From the NCBI RefSeq assembly GCF_018881965.1, contig NZ_JACVPI010000001.1, forward strand, positions 1,494,018 through 1,558,017: a DNA stretch of 64,000 nt. The letters run 5' to 3'. Made by a program: the position numbers and the translations under genes. The notes below the pieces were generated by a model. The model saw nothing but the letters and a program-made list of their open reading frames with translations. It ran no database searches and was not told the origin of the DNA. This document shows positions 1-8,567 of the stretch, one piece after another (position 1 is the first letter of the stretch; every line of letters starts with the position of its first letter). This DNA is from Polynucleobacter sp. JS-Polo-80-F4. GTDB taxonomy: Bacteria > Pseudomonadota > Gammaproteobacteria > Burkholderiales > Burkholderiaceae.

Positions 1-1
1 T

Positions 2-1009
2 AAAAAGGTCCGTGGTGTTGCAGATGAGGGCGTTCTTAAAGAGCTTGGTCAGCCTACCTTAAATATCCAGATTGATCGTGACCGTGCTGCACGTTATGGT
101 ATTAATGTTAATGACATCCAGACTGTGGTTGCCAATGCTATTGGCGGCGCTGCAGTAACAAACTTACTTGAAGATGAAAAGACCTTTGGTATTGCCATTC
201 GCCTTAACGAGGGTAGTCGTAATGATGTGGCGGATATCGGCAATCTATTAGTCGACGCCCCAAGCGATACTAAGATTCCATTGTCTATGGTGGCGACAGT
301 GAAGCTTACTGATGGACCATTTTTTATCTATCGTGAAGCAGGTAAGCGTTATATCGCTATTAAATTTAGCGTTCGTAATCGTGATTTAGGAAGCGCCGTG
401 GAGGATGCTCAGTATCTGGTGGAGAAGAATATTACTTTGCCGCCAAATTACTCCATCAGTTGGGATGGCCAGTTTAATCAAATGAAGCAGGCACATAAAA
501 AGCTGATGGTCATTGTTCCTTTGGCTCTAACTGGCATCTTCCTATTACTTGTTAGTGCATTTGGTAATTTCCGTGATGCCTTCATTGTGATGATTAACGT
601 ACCGTTTGCTGCCATTGGAGGTGTGATTGCATTGCATCTCGCAGGTGAGACTTTGAGTATTTCTGCTTTCTTTGGATTCTTGTCTCTCTTTGGTATAGCA
701 ATTCAGGATGGGGTGATTCTGATTTCCTTCATCAATAAAACTACCGCCAAAGAACATGGTGAAATGAAGGATGTGATGGTTGACGGTGCCGCTCTTCGGG
801 TGCGACCTGTATTAATGACCGCAATCCTTGCGGGCTTAGGTCTTTTACCAGCCGCCCTGTCTCACTCAATAGGTTCTGAGGCGCAAAGACCTTTAGCGCT
901 TGTCATTGTTGGCGGCATGGTCTCCACAATTATTTTGACATTGCTTGTATTGCCAGTGATTTATAGCTGGTTTAGAGGTCGCGCTCTAAATGCAATGCAA
1001 AATATCTAA
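2..1009 (+). CDS. Heavy-metal RND efflux permease (CzcA/CusA-like), 3' part
   Basis: Partial: the reading frame is open from the left window edge, so only about the last 335 residues are visible of a family usually around 1,030 residues long. This is the inner-membrane, proton-driven pump subunit of a tripartite metal or cation exporter. Visible are the end of the second periplasmic (porter/docking) region, with a segment around [16 protein letters not shown] near the edge that is typical of CzcA-type pumps, then the last membrane helices, including a TM10-like stretch with [11 protein letters not shown]. It ends with a usual C-terminal helix and short tail. HME-type RND proteins replace the AcrB TM10 lysine, which fits the absence of a SAKN-like motif here. 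The partner membrane-fusion and outer-membrane genes would lie to the left. The next gene, surE, starts 20 bp downstream, so it may be cotranscribed. Metal specificity cannot be read from this part. Confidence 0.85.
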   Translation, partial: KKVRGVADEGVLKELGQPTLNIQIDRDRAARYGINVNDIQTVVANAIGGAAVTNLLEDEKTFGIAIRLNEGSRNDVADIGNLLVDAPSDTKIPLSMVATVKLTDGPFFIYREAGKRYIAIKFSVRNRDLGSAVEDAQYLVEKNITLPPNYSISWDGQFNQMKQAHKKLMVIVPLALTGIFLLLVSAFGNFRDAFIVMINVPFAAIGGVIALHLAGETLSISAFFGFLSLFGIAIQDGVILISFINKTTAKEHGEMKDVMVDGAALRVRPVLMTAILAGLGLLPAALSHSIGSEAQRPLALVIVGGMVSTIILTLLVLPVIYSWFRGRALNAMQNI

Positions 1010-1029
1010 AATTCAGAAAGCCAATTTTT

Positions 1030-1824
1030 ATGAGCAATCGTCAACCTCACATCTTGGTTTCCAATGATGATGGCTATTTAGCTCCTGGCTTATTGGCTTT
1101 AGTAGAAGCGGTGCGTCCTTTGGGTCGTATTACTGTGATTGCTCCCGAGCAGAACCACAGTGGCGCATCCAACTCATTAACGCTTTCTAGGCCCCTCTCG
1201 ATTCATCGCGTAGCTGGTGGTGAGCGTGATGGCTTTTTCTTCATCAATGGCACACCCACAGATTGTGTGCACGTTGCCATGACGGGTTTTTTGGATGAGA
1301 AGCCTGATCTTGTGATCTCCGGAATTAATCAAGGTGAGAATATGGGTGAAGATACGCTCTACTCTGGCACTGTTGCTGCTGCGGTGGAGGGTGTCATGTT
1401 TGGCGTGCCCGGTATTGCTTTCTCACAAATTGATCGTGGCTGGAATCGCATTGAAGATGCCGCTAAAGCTGCGCATGATGTTGTGGCTCAAATGCTGGTT
1501 TCTGCTTTAAGCAAAAATCATGCTGATGGGGTAGCAACACTACTCAATGTCAATATTCCCAATCGTCCCTATGCTGACTTATATCGTTGGCGGGTTACTC
1601 GCTTAGGTAATCGGCATCATTCACAGCCGGTAGTAGTGCAAGATAGCCCTCGCGGCGAGAAGATCTATTGGATTGGTGCTGCAGGTGATGTCAAAGAAGG
1701 TTCTGAAGGTACAGACTTTCATGCGATTGCGCAGGGGTGTATTTCTATTACTCCAATGCAGCTGGATTTAACACACCATGCACGCTTAGCTGCAATGCGT
1801 GCCAATGGTTGGGATCGCGGTTGA
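1030..1824 (+). CDS. surE: 5'/3'-nucleotidase SurE
   Basis: Cytoplasmic metal-dependent phosphatase that removes phosphate from nucleoside 5'- or 3'-monophosphates. The 264-residue length is normal. The N-terminal [10 protein letters not shown] motif holds the metal-binding aspartates D13 and D14. The serine/asparagine metal loop NHSGASNS follows near residues 40-50. The [17 protein letters not shown] stretch near residue 100 is the most conserved SurE block. It starts 20 bp after the RND gene and its TGA overlaps the TTG start of pcm, so the two are probably translationally coupled. The surE-pcm-nlpD order is the classical stationary-phase cluster. In many proteobacteria it is followed by rpoS, which is missing here. 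Confidence 0.96.
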   Translation: MSNRQPHILVSNDDGYLAPGLLALVEAVRPLGRITVIAPEQNHSGASNSLTLSRPLSIHRVAGGERDGFFFINGTPTDCVHVAMTGFLDEKPDLVISGINQGENMGEDTLYSGTVAAAVEGVMFGVPGIAFSQIDRGWNRIEDAAKAAHDVVAQMLVSALSKNHADGVATLLNVNIPNRPYADLYRWRVTRLGNRHHSQPVVVQDSPRGEKIYWIGAAGDVKEGSEGTDFHAIAQGCISITPMQLDLTHHARLAAMRANGWDRG

Positions 1825-2477
1825 AGGCACCCACCGAACGCTTTGCTGCCTATCGGCAGGCCCTGGCTGCAAAAGTGCATGCTGGTGGCGTAAAGCACGG
1901 TAAAACTCTAGAGGCTATTGCCACAGTTCCTAGGCATGCATTTATGGACGCAGGTTTGCATCCACAAGCCTATGAAGACACTGCACTCCCCATTGGGCAT
2001 GAGCAAACTATTTCTAAGCCATCCGTAGTGGCGCGCATGATTGAATTACTTCATAAGCCAAAACATAAACTCGGTAAGGTTTTGGAGATAGGTACTGGCT
2101 GTGGTTACCAAGCTGCCGTCTTGAGTTTATTGGCAGATGAGGTTTACTCCATCGAGCGTATTCGTCCGTTGCATGACATGGCTAGAGCGAAGTTGCGCCC
2201 ATTTCGAATTAATAATCTACGCCTAATCTATGGTGATGGTATTTTGGGCTTACCTCAGGCAGCCCCATTTGATGGAATTATCTTGGCAGCGGCAGGTTTA
2301 GGTATTCCGGATGCTTTGTTAGATCAGTTATCGATTGGAGGGCGTTTGGTTGCGCCAGTCGCTAAAAATGAGAAAGAGCAGCAACTGGTGATGGTTGAGC
2401 GAATGAGCTCCCAGCGCTATCAAAGAACCGTGCTGGACGAGGTCTTTTTTGTCCCCTTACAATCAGGGGTAGTATGA
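1821..2477 (+). CDS. pcm: Protein-L-isoaspartate O-methyltransferase
   Basis: SAM-dependent methyltransferase that methylates L-isoaspartyl residues in aged proteins to start their repair. 218 residues with the chosen start. The TTG at 1821 overlaps the surE stop as TTGA and gives an N-terminus [13 protein letters not shown], a normal length for the family. Opening the frame further upstream (to 1737) adds a non-homologous leader antisense in sense to surE coding and is not believed. The substrate-binding [12 protein letters not shown] block is at about residues 56-67. SAM motif [15 protein letters not shown], is at 87-100, and the acidic ERIRPL segment follows. The family motif DGIILAAA lies near residue 150. 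It sits between surE and nlpD as in many Gram-negative bacteria. Confidence 0.94.
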   Translation: MKAPTERFAAYRQALAAKVHAGGVKHGKTLEAIATVPRHAFMDAGLHPQAYEDTALPIGHEQTISKPSVVARMIELLHKPKHKLGKVLEIGTGCGYQAAVLSLLADEVYSIERIRPLHDMARAKLRPFRINNLRLIYGDGILGLPQAAPFDGIILAAAGLGIPDALLDQLSIGGRLVAPVAKNEKEQQLVMVERMSSQRYQRTVLDEVFFVPLQSGVV

Positions 2478-2514
2478 GAATGATGGTGAATTCACTAATT
2501 CAGAACCCAATTTG

Positions 2515-3300
2515 ATGTCACACACTTTATCTAAAAGCTTCTTCATTGTATTTATCTCGGCATCTTTGATGTTGCTGGTGGGGTGCTCGACACCACGCTC
2601 TAAGCCTGCAAGCGTCACTGATCGAAGCGGTGGTTCAGTTGAGCCAACGCCCGCTGGTTACTATCGGGTTAAAAAGGGCGATACCCTGGCCCGCATTGCT
2701 TTGGATAACGGACAAGCGCCACGCGATGTAGTTCAGTGGAATAAGGCAGCCAATCCGAGCTTCAATCCTAATGTCATCGAGGTTGGTGACTTGATCTTAA
2801 TCAAGGCTCCCGCTGGTTCTAAGTCGGCGCAAGTGATTGAGAAAAAATCAGCTACTGATAAATTAGTTACACCAGTACAAACACAGGTGCCAGCAACCCC
2901 ATCTACTCCTGAGATTGCAAAAACAGAAGTCGTTGCAGAGCCGGGCATTCGTTTATCTTGGCCCGCTAAAGGTAAGGTCACTGGCGAATTCAGTGAAACC
3001 AATAAAGGTATCGATATTGCGGGTAAGGTTGGAGAGTCCGTTATAGCGGCATCTGATGGCAAAGTAGTTTATGCGGGCAATAGTTTGCGTGGTTATGGCA
3101 ATCTGGTGATTGTTAAGCATGACAATACCTACCTCACTGCTTATGCCCACAACAGCAAGCTCTTGGTAAAAGAGGGTGATGCCGTGCGTAAGGGTCAAAA
3201 AATTGCTGAGATGGGTGATACAGACGCCGCCTCACCTAGATTACATTTTGAGTTGCGCGTTAACGGTAAACCAGTTAATCCAACGCCATATCTGCAGTGA
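2515..3300 (+). CDS. nlpD: NlpD-like murein hydrolase activator lipoprotein (LysM + degenerate M23)
   Basis: Outer-membrane lipoprotein predicted to activate the cell-separation amidase AmiC. 261 residues. The lipobox LVGC puts the lipidated cysteine at C24. A LysM peptidoglycan-binding domain is at about residues 49-95 (YYRVKKGDTLARIA...), then a proline/threonine linker, then an M23 (LytM) fold at about 147-258. The zinc site is degenerate: the usual HxxxD is NKGIDIAG and the usual HxH is LHFELR. Both match E. coli NlpD, a regulator without peptidase activity. ATG 2515 is preferred; TTG 2512 just before it would add one residue. The next gene is not rpoS, unlike the usual nlpD-rpoS pair whose main promoter lies inside nlpD. 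Confidence 0.92.
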   Translation: MSHTLSKSFFIVFISASLMLLVGCSTPRSKPASVTDRSGGSVEPTPAGYYRVKKGDTLARIALDNGQAPRDVVQWNKAANPSFNPNVIEVGDLILIKAPAGSKSAQVIEKKSATDKLVTPVQTQVPATPSTPEIAKTEVVAEPGIRLSWPAKGKVTGEFSETNKGIDIAGKVGESVIAASDGKVVYAGNSLRGYGNLVIVKHDNTYLTAYAHNSKLLVKEGDAVRKGQKIAEMGDTDAASPRLHFELRVNGKPVNPTPYLQ

Positions 3301-3317
3301 TGCTGTAGTAAGTACGC

Positions 3318-4139
3318 ATGGCCACTGTACTCGTATTCGACATTGAAACTATTCCAGATGTAGCGGGTTTGCGTCGCCTGGAAGACTATCCAGATTCCAT
3401 GAGTGACTCCGAAGTAGCTGCAAAAGCTATGGCAGATCGAGCCGCTAAAACCGGTAGTGAATTTCTGCCCCTATTTCTACAAAAGATTGTTGCCATTTCT
3501 TGTGTCATTCGCAGAACAACCAAAGAGGGCTTGCCCCAAATTAAAGTTGGCACCCTAGGAACTCCACAAGATGACGAGAAGGTCTTAATACAAGCCTTCT
3601 TTGATCTGGTTGAAAAATATACCCCCCAACTGGTTTCTTGGAATGGAAGCGGCTTTGATTTGCCAGTTTTGCACTATCGCGCTTTGGCTAATCATGTGCA
3701 AGCGCCGCGTTATTGGGAGATGGGTGAGAGTCAAGACTCTGATAGCCGTGAATTTAAGTGGAACAACTACATCAGCCGTTATCACATGCGCCATCTCGAT
3801 ATGATGGACCTGCTAGCCAAATTTAATGGCCGAGCTAATGCACCATTGGATGGTTTAGCCAAGCTCTGTGGTTTCCCAGGCAAGATGGGTATGGATGGTA
3901 GCCAAGTATGGCCTGCTTATCAAGATGGCAAGATCAATGACATCCGTCGCTACTGCGAAACCGATGTGGTTAATACATATTTAATGTATTGCCGCTTTCA
4001 GTTGCTGCGTGGCGGCTTTTCTCTTGAGGAATATCAAGAGGAAATTGATTTTGTAAAAGCCTATCTCGAAACAGAATCCAAAGAACCCAATGGTGGTCAA
4101 TGGCAAGAGTACCTTCAGGGTTTTGCAGCGGATGCGTAG
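3318..4139 (+). CDS. Predicted 3'-5' exonuclease of the PolB-like family
   Basis: DnaQ-fold (DEDDy) exonuclease domain protein of 273 residues, probably cytoplasmic and acting on DNA or RNA ends; the physiological substrate is not known. The ExoI motif VFDIETIP gives D7 and E9. The central motif VSWNGSGFDLPVLHYRA is ExoII-like. The RRYCETDVVNTYLMY stretch near residue 215 carries the ExoIII aspartate followed four residues later by tyrosine. It is 17 bp downstream of nlpD and its end overlaps the rlmD start by 8 bp, so it is probably cotranscribed with rlmD. This family commonly neighbours rlmD (rumA) in betaproteobacteria. No polymerase domain is attached. Confidence 0.88.
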   Translation: MATVLVFDIETIPDVAGLRRLEDYPDSMSDSEVAAKAMADRAAKTGSEFLPLFLQKIVAISCVIRRTTKEGLPQIKVGTLGTPQDDEKVLIQAFFDLVEKYTPQLVSWNGSGFDLPVLHYRALANHVQAPRYWEMGESQDSDSREFKWNNYISRYHMRHLDMMDLLAKFNGRANAPLDGLAKLCGFPGKMGMDGSQVWPAYQDGKINDIRRYCETDVVNTYLMYCRFQLLRGGFSLEEYQEEIDFVKAYLETESKEPNGGQWQEYLQGFAADA

Positions 4140-5559
4140 AGGGGATAAGCCGGTCAACATTGAAGTTGCCGAGCCAATTAAAGTTGAAGCACTAGATTTA
4201 GATGCCCAGGGAATTGCTCGTCTAGCCCCTAATGAGGAAGAGGCCGCTCAAGGTCAAAGCGGTAAGGTCATCTTTATCAAAGGCGCATTGCCAACCGAGT
4301 TGGTGACTTACACCATCACCAGCGATAAAGCCCGTTTTAGCAAAGCTAAAGTACGTAGCATTCTTAAGCCCGCAGTATTTAGAGCGGAGCCGAAATGCAA
4401 AGCCTTTGGCGTTTGTGGTGGCTGCACGATGCAGCACTTAGATATTCGTGCTCAAGTGGCTATGAAGCAGCGTGTACTCGAAGATGACCTGCAACATATC
4501 GCGAAAGTAAAGCCGCAAGAAATTCTGCGCCCAATGGGAGGGCCCACTTGGGAGTACCGTCACCGCGCGCGCTTAAGTGCTGTAAATCGCTCCATTAAAA
4601 AAGGCACGGTACTCATCGGCTTTCATGAAGGCAAGAGTGGTTATGTGGCTGATATGCTGGCATGCGAGATCTTGCCCAAGCATGTATCGGATTTATTGCC
4701 AGAGATGCGTAAATTGGTAATGGGTTTATCCATTGTCGATCGCATGCCTCAGATTGAGATTGCGGTTGGTGAACCAGAAGACCCTAACTCTGATGACCCC
4801 AAGAAAAATAAGCCGGTTACCGCTTTAGTATTCCGGAATCTCAAGCCACTAACAGCAGAAGACGAACAGCTCTTGCGGGCATTTGCTGATGAGCATCAGG
4901 TTTGGATATGGCTGCAGCCCAAGGGCATAGAGACCGTAGCGCCGTTTTATCCAGAGACTGGCAAGCTCTGCTACCGCTTACCAGAATTTGAGATTGAGAT
5001 GCCATTTAAGCCTGCGGATTTCACACAGGTAAATCACATGATGAATCGCGCGTTAGTGAGTAGGGCGATTCGCTTGCTAGAAGTGAAGTCAACGGATCGT
5101 GTGCTCGATTTATTTTGTGGCATTGGTAATTTCACACTACCCCTCGCGAGAAAAGCAAAACAAGTTTTAGGGATTGAAGGCTTAGAGAGTTTGACGACTC
5201 GAGCAAAAGCCAATGCAGAACATAATGGCTTGGTTGATAAAGCTAGCTTCATGCAAAGTGATTTATTTCTAGTCACAACAGAAACCATTGCGTCGTGGGG
5301 TAAAGCAGAGCGTTGGCTAATGGATCCACCGCGTGAAGGTGCGATGGAGATTTGCAAGGCACTTGCAGAATTGCATTTGCAGCAAAGTGATTTACTGCCG
5401 CAACGCATTGTGTACGTCTCTTGTAATCCCAAAACCTTAGCGAGAGATGTCGAGATCTTGTGCCACCAGGCGGGATATACCTTAAGCAGTGCAGGCATTA
5501 TTAATATGTTTCCTCACACTTCCCATGTGGAGTCTATGGCGGTATTTGACCGTCAGTAA
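4132..5559 (+). CDS. rlmD: 23S rRNA (uracil(1939)-C(5))-methyltransferase RlmD
   Basis: SAM-dependent RNA m5U methyltransferase that modifies U1939 of 23S rRNA. 475 residues from ATG 4132, which overlaps the upstream exonuclease gene by 8 bp; a TTG 42 bp further up gives an unlikely leader. An N-terminal TRAM RNA-binding domain occupies about residues 10-75. The iron-sulfur cysteines are C89, C95, C98 (CKAFGVCGGC) and C178 (LACEIL). The SAM motif is VLDLFCGIGNFTLPLA near residue 325, the catalytic segment is LMDPPREG, and the nucleophile is C431 in VSCNPKTLARD. A hydrophilic insert near residues 215-230 (PNSDDPKKNKP) looks like a loop extension. Confidence 0.96.
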   Translation: MRRGDKPVNIEVAEPIKVEALDLDAQGIARLAPNEEEAAQGQSGKVIFIKGALPTELVTYTITSDKARFSKAKVRSILKPAVFRAEPKCKAFGVCGGCTMQHLDIRAQVAMKQRVLEDDLQHIAKVKPQEILRPMGGPTWEYRHRARLSAVNRSIKKGTVLIGFHEGKSGYVADMLACEILPKHVSDLLPEMRKLVMGLSIVDRMPQIEIAVGEPEDPNSDDPKKNKPVTALVFRNLKPLTAEDEQLLRAFADEHQVWIWLQPKGIETVAPFYPETGKLCYRLPEFEIEMPFKPADFTQVNHMMNRALVSRAIRLLEVKSTDRVLDLFCGIGNFTLPLARKAKQVLGIEGLESLTTRAKANAEHNGLVDKASFMQSDLFLVTTETIASWGKAERWLMDPPREGAMEICKALAELHLQQSDLLPQRIVYVSCNPKTLARDVEILCHQAGYTLSSAGIINMFPHTSHVESMAVFDRQ

Positions 5560-5590
5560 TGCTGCAAATCCCTGATTTAGAATCGTTTTC

Positions 5591-5596
5591 TATAAT
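5591..5596 (+). promoter_or_regulatory. Candidate -10 box for the leader and small ORF at 5733
   Basis: A perfect TATAAT, 32 bp after the rlmD stop. I do not see a convincing -35 hexamer at 16-18 bp. If used, transcription would start near 5603 and leave a leader of about 130 nt. That leader contains a hairpin with arms GTAGG and CCTAC around 5681-5705, ahead of the small ORF. Confidence 0.45.
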
Positions 5597-5732
5597 TTCT
5601 GCCCAAAATAAGTGCATTAAGCATATTTAGAGTGCATGAGGTCGGAGTGCTTGTCTTACAGAAGAGTAGATTGAACTTGTAGGTAGAAGTTTCTTGAATG
5701 CCTACATATTCATTAACTACTAGGAGTGGATC

Positions 5733-5813
5733 ATGAAAGCCTCAGATAGTTTTGCCCTCTTATTGATTTTGATGGCACTGTCTTATGCTGTGAGTATGTT
5801 TGTAGCGACCTAA
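5733..5813 (+). CDS. Probable 26-residue single-pass membrane protein
   Basis: I do not recognise this protein. ATG 5733 follows a strong Shine-Dalgarno sequence (TAGGAGTGG, with AGGAG at 5722-5726 and 6 nt spacing) and opens a frame of 26 codons ending in TAA. The first six residues, MKASDS, are polar. The remaining about 20 residues are almost all hydrophobic, as in a small bitopic membrane protein, with a single tyrosine near the centre. It lies in a 343-bp gap that otherwise has no gene, between rlmD and the convergent yccA-like gene, with a TATAAT box upstream. Support comes from the ribosome binding site, the composition and the position. Expression and conservation are untested. Confidence 0.5.
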   Translation: MKASDSFALLLILMALSYAVSMFVAT

Positions 5814-5830
5814 TTATTTAGCTATAAGCA

Positions 5831-5859
5831 GAAAAGAAAAAGGCGCCCGCAGGCGCCTT
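5831..5859 (-). terminator. Intrinsic terminator of the yccA-like gene
   Basis: Read on the minus strand: an 8-bp GC-rich stem AAGGCGCC / GGCGCCTT with a 4-nt loop, followed by TTTTTCTTTTC. It lies 43 bp beyond the stop codon of the minus-strand Bax-inhibitor-family gene. On the plus strand there is no T tract after the stem, so it should act mainly in the minus direction. Confidence 0.8.
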
Positions 5860-5902
5860 ATGAGAACAACACACTAAAGATCTTAGTGTGTATTAATCCC
5901 TC

Positions 5903-6604
5903 TTAATCTCGATTACCACCAACAATGCCCAACAGAGCAAGTAAGTTGGTAAATACGTTATATACATCCAAATAGATAGCTAAAGTAGCCATGATGTAAT
6001 TGGTTTCACCACCATTGATGACGCGTTGTACGTCAACCAAAATGAATGCTGAGAAGATGGCGATAGCCAAGACCATTACAGTCAACATCAAAGCAGGCAG
6101 CTGTAACCAGATGTTTGCCAGGGAAGCCACGATCAACAGCAGAACGCCAACCATCAACCATTTACCCATGCCGGCAAAATCACTTTTACTTACAGTAGCA
6201 ATCGTTGCCATAGCGGCGAAGATTGCAGCTGTTCCGCCGAAGGACAGCATGATGAGGGTGGCACCGTTGCTATAGCTATTTAATGTGTAGCCAATTAAGC
6301 GAGACATCATGATGCCCATGAAGAAGGTAAAGCCCAGGAGTAAAAGTACGCCTACACCGGTATCTTTATTCTTTTCAATTGCCCAGAAGAAGCCAAACGC
6401 AACCGCCATAAATACGATAAAGCCAATAAATGGGCTACCGGAGAACAGGTCTAGCCCCATTGCAACCCCGAGCCAAGCACCGATCACAGTTGGAACCATG
6501 GAGAGCGCTAAAAGGGCGTAAGTATTGCGGAGTACGCGGTTGCGTACCTGGACGGTGCTAATTGAGCCGGTTTGGCCAAAGCCGTAAGAGTTCAGATCAC
6601 TCAT
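5903..6604 (-). CDS. Bax inhibitor-1/YccA family membrane protein
   Basis: 233-residue inner-membrane protein with about seven transmembrane helices. E. coli YccA of this family binds and modulates the FtsH protease; other members behave as pH-sensitive calcium leak channels. The start at 6604 gives MSDLNSYGFGQ and has a GGAGTCAAT ribosome binding site; the frame stays open to 6781 but that extension runs through the promoter region. The C-terminal NVFTNLLALLGIVGG is the typical family ending, with the preceding conserved acidic helix (DVQRVI, LDVYNVF). The window also encodes hflK and hflC, the other known FtsH modulators, but in a separate operon. It is transcribed divergently from ndk. Confidence 0.92.
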   Translation of the reverse strand: MSDLNSYGFGQTGSISTVQVRNRVLRNTYALLALSMVPTVIGAWLGVAMGLDLFSGSPFIGFIVFMAVAFGFFWAIEKNKDTGVGVLLLLGFTFFMGIMMSRLIGYTLNSYSNGATLIMLSFGGTAAIFAAMATIATVSKSDFAGMGKWLMVGVLLLIVASLANIWLQLPALMLTVMVLAIAIFSAFILVDVQRVINGGETNYIMATLAIYLDVYNVFTNLLALLGIVGGNRD

Positions 6605-6661
6605 ATTGACTCCTTCTTTTTCATTGTTATTACAAGAGCCCACAAAGGGCTGTTGAGAGTA

Positions 6662-6688
6662 AGTATAGACAAAATGCCCTAATTTCAA
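6662..6688 (-). promoter_or_regulatory. Candidate sigma-70 promoter of the yccA-like gene
   Basis: On the minus strand, TTGAAA (6683-6688) is followed after 15 bp by TATACT (6662-6667). The spacing is short, so this is tentative. Transcription would start about 50 bp upstream of the coding start at 6604. Confidence 0.35.
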
Positions 6689-6783
6689 GTCTCCATAGAA
6701 AAGACCTACAAATTGAAGGCTTATGCCCTGTAAATTCAAGGGCTTAGCCCTACGGACATAGGGGTAAATACGGTCAAGCAATG

Positions 6784-6789
6784 TATAAT
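6784..6789 (+). promoter_or_regulatory. Candidate -10 box of the ndk promoter
   Basis: A perfect TATAAT 76 bp upstream of the ndk start. No good -35 hexamer is visible at 16-18 bp, so the call rests on the -10 and on its position in the 260-bp divergent gap between the yccA-like gene and ndk. Confidence 0.45.
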
Positions 6790-6864
6790 TCGGGGGTCGC
6801 TGGAGTGGGGTGCTTTATTGACCTTTCCTGGCAAATACCTTTGAAATCACTATTGGAGTCTTGC

Positions 6865-7290
6865 ATGGCAATTGAACGCACCCTTTCTATTATCAAACCT
6901 GATGCTGTCGCTAAAAACGTCATCGGCAAAATCTATGACCGTTTTGAGTCTGCTGGTTTGAAGATCATTGCTTCCAGAATGGCGCATTTGTCACAGAATG
7001 AAGCCGAGCAGTTCTATGGCGTTCATAAAGATCGTCCTTTCTTCAAAGACTTGGTGAGCTTCATGATCTCTGGTCCTGTAATGATTCAAGTGTTGCAAGG
7101 CGAAGGCGCTATTGCTAAGAATCGTGACTTGATGGGCGCTACCGATCCTAAGAAGGCAGAAAAAGGCACAATCCGTGCTGACTTCGCTGACAGCATCGAT
7201 GCAAACGCAGTTCACGGTTCTGACGCTCCTGAAACAGCTGCTGTGGAAGTTGCTTTCTTCTTCCCTGGCATGAATGTTTTCAATCGTTAA
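6865..7290 (+). CDS. ndk: Nucleoside-diphosphate kinase
   Basis: Cytoplasmic enzyme that moves the gamma phosphate from ATP to nucleoside diphosphates, balancing NTP and dNTP pools. 141 residues, the standard length. ATG 6865 follows TTGGAG and gives [15 protein letters not shown]; a longer frame from 6781 runs through the promoter and is not used. The phosphorylated histidine is H117 in [12 protein letters not shown]. The nucleotide-binding KPDA motif (K11) and the GTIRADF segment are intact. It heads a co-directional series: rlmN begins 46 bp downstream. The ndk-rlmN-ispG-hisS order is conserved in gamma- and betaproteobacteria. Confidence 0.97.
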   Translation: MAIERTLSIIKPDAVAKNVIGKIYDRFESAGLKIIASRMAHLSQNEAEQFYGVHKDRPFFKDLVSFMISGPVMIQVLQGEGAIAKNRDLMGATDPKKAEKGTIRADFADSIDANAVHGSDAPETAAVEVAFFFPGMNVFNR

Positions 7291-7336
7291 TCCACGATTG
7301 CTAACGAATAACCTATTTAATATATAAGTAGGCGCA

Positions 7337-8545
7337 TTGACCTCCCCGCGCGTAAATCTCTTAGATTTTGACGCTGACCAAATGGCAGCGTATGTCGCGG
7401 GGTTGAATGAAAAGCCCTTCAGGGCGAAGCAACTCATGCAGTGGATACACCAACGCGGTGTAGGCAACATTAATGACATGAGTGATTTAGCTAAAAGCTT
7501 TAGAGCAACTTTGCTAGATAAAGCAGAAGTACTTTCTCTCCCCGTTATCAAAGATGAGCACGCCGCAGACGGTACCCGCAAGTGGTTGCTGGACGTAGGT
7601 GCTGGTAATGCGGTCGAGTCCGTTTTTATTCCTGAGGATGATAGAGGCACTCTGTGCATCTCTTCTCAGGCAGGCTGCGCAGTCAATTGTCGTTTTTGCT
7701 CAACTGGGCATCAAGGCTTCTCACGCAACCTGACTTCTGGTGAAATCATCGGACAACTTTGGTTTGCCGAACATCTTTTGCGCAATGACCCTCTGGCTAT
7801 TCGCAGGATAGAAAAGTTTCCAACTCCAGGTTGGGAGCACACCGGTCGCGTCATCTCCAATGTGGTGATGATGGGTATGGGCGAACCGTTGCTGAACTAC
7901 GACAACGTTGTTTCTGCATTGCGTTTGATGCTCGACGATAGGGCGTATGGTTTATCACGTCGTCGCGTAACGGTATCAACATCGGGCGTTGTACCGATGA
8001 TTGATCGCCTTGCGCAAGATTGTCCAGTGGCACTAGCAGTATCTTTGCATGCACCGAATGATGCATTGCGTGATCAATTGGTACCACTCAATCAAAAATA
8101 TCCTTTACGTGAATTACTAGATGCTTGTGAGCGTTACTTACCGTTTGCACCAAGAGATTTCTTAACCTTTGAATATTGCATGCTCGATGGCGTCAATGAT
8201 TCTGATATTCAGGCTAAAGAGTTGGTTCGCTTGCTGAGAAATATTAAGTGCAAGATCAACCTCATTCCATTTAATCCATTTCCAGAATCTGGTCTAAAGC
8301 GTTCCTCAGCTCAGCGCGTAAATGCTTTCGCTGGCATCCTGTTAGATGCAGGTATGGTTGCCACAGTTCGTAAGACTCGCGGGGATGATATCGCTGCCGC
8401 CTGTGGTCAATTGGCGGGAGATGTAGTGGATCGCACTAGGGTTCGTGAGCGTGATGTCCATAGTGCTGAGATCGAAATCGAAGAAGTGGAATCCGATGAG
8501 CGGTCAAATGAGCACCCCATTGAGTGGCTCAAAAAATTAAACTAA
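7337..8545 (+). CDS. rlmN: Dual-specificity 23S rRNA A2503 / tRNA A37 methyltransferase RlmN
   Basis: Radical-SAM enzyme that makes 2-methyladenosine at A2503 of 23S rRNA and at A37 of some tRNAs. 402 residues from a TTG start at 7337; no in-frame ATG precedes the conserved N-terminus. The radical-SAM cluster CxxxCxxC is C114, C118 and C121 ([11 protein letters not shown]). [12 protein letters not shown] follows, and the second catalytic cysteine lies near residue 350 in the [10 protein letters not shown] segment. The final about 30 residues are an acidic tail ([11 protein letters not shown]) longer than in E. coli. ispG starts 22 bp downstream, so pilF and rodZ, which lie between these genes in E. 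coli, are absent here. Confidence 0.96.
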   Translation: MTSPRVNLLDFDADQMAAYVAGLNEKPFRAKQLMQWIHQRGVGNINDMSDLAKSFRATLLDKAEVLSLPVIKDEHAADGTRKWLLDVGAGNAVESVFIPEDDRGTLCISSQAGCAVNCRFCSTGHQGFSRNLTSGEIIGQLWFAEHLLRNDPLAIRRIEKFPTPGWEHTGRVISNVVMMGMGEPLLNYDNVVSALRLMLDDRAYGLSRRRVTVSTSGVVPMIDRLAQDCPVALAVSLHAPNDALRDQLVPLNQKYPLRELLDACERYLPFAPRDFLTFEYCMLDGVNDSDIQAKELVRLLRNIKCKINLIPFNPFPESGLKRSSAQRVNAFAGILLDAGMVATVRKTRGDDIAAACGQLAGDVVDRTRVRERDVHSAEIEIEEVESDERSNEHPIEWLKKLN

Positions 8546-8567
8546 AGATTAGATCCCGATTATTTCA

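Noticed and set aside
1737-1820. Longer N-terminus for Pcm
   Set aside because: The extra 28 residues lie inside surE in another frame and do not resemble Pcm; TTG 1821 fits family length and couples to the surE stop.
2950-3300. M23 domain as an active endopeptidase
   Set aside because: The zinc-binding histidines are replaced (NKGID, LHFELR), matching the non-catalytic NlpD activators.
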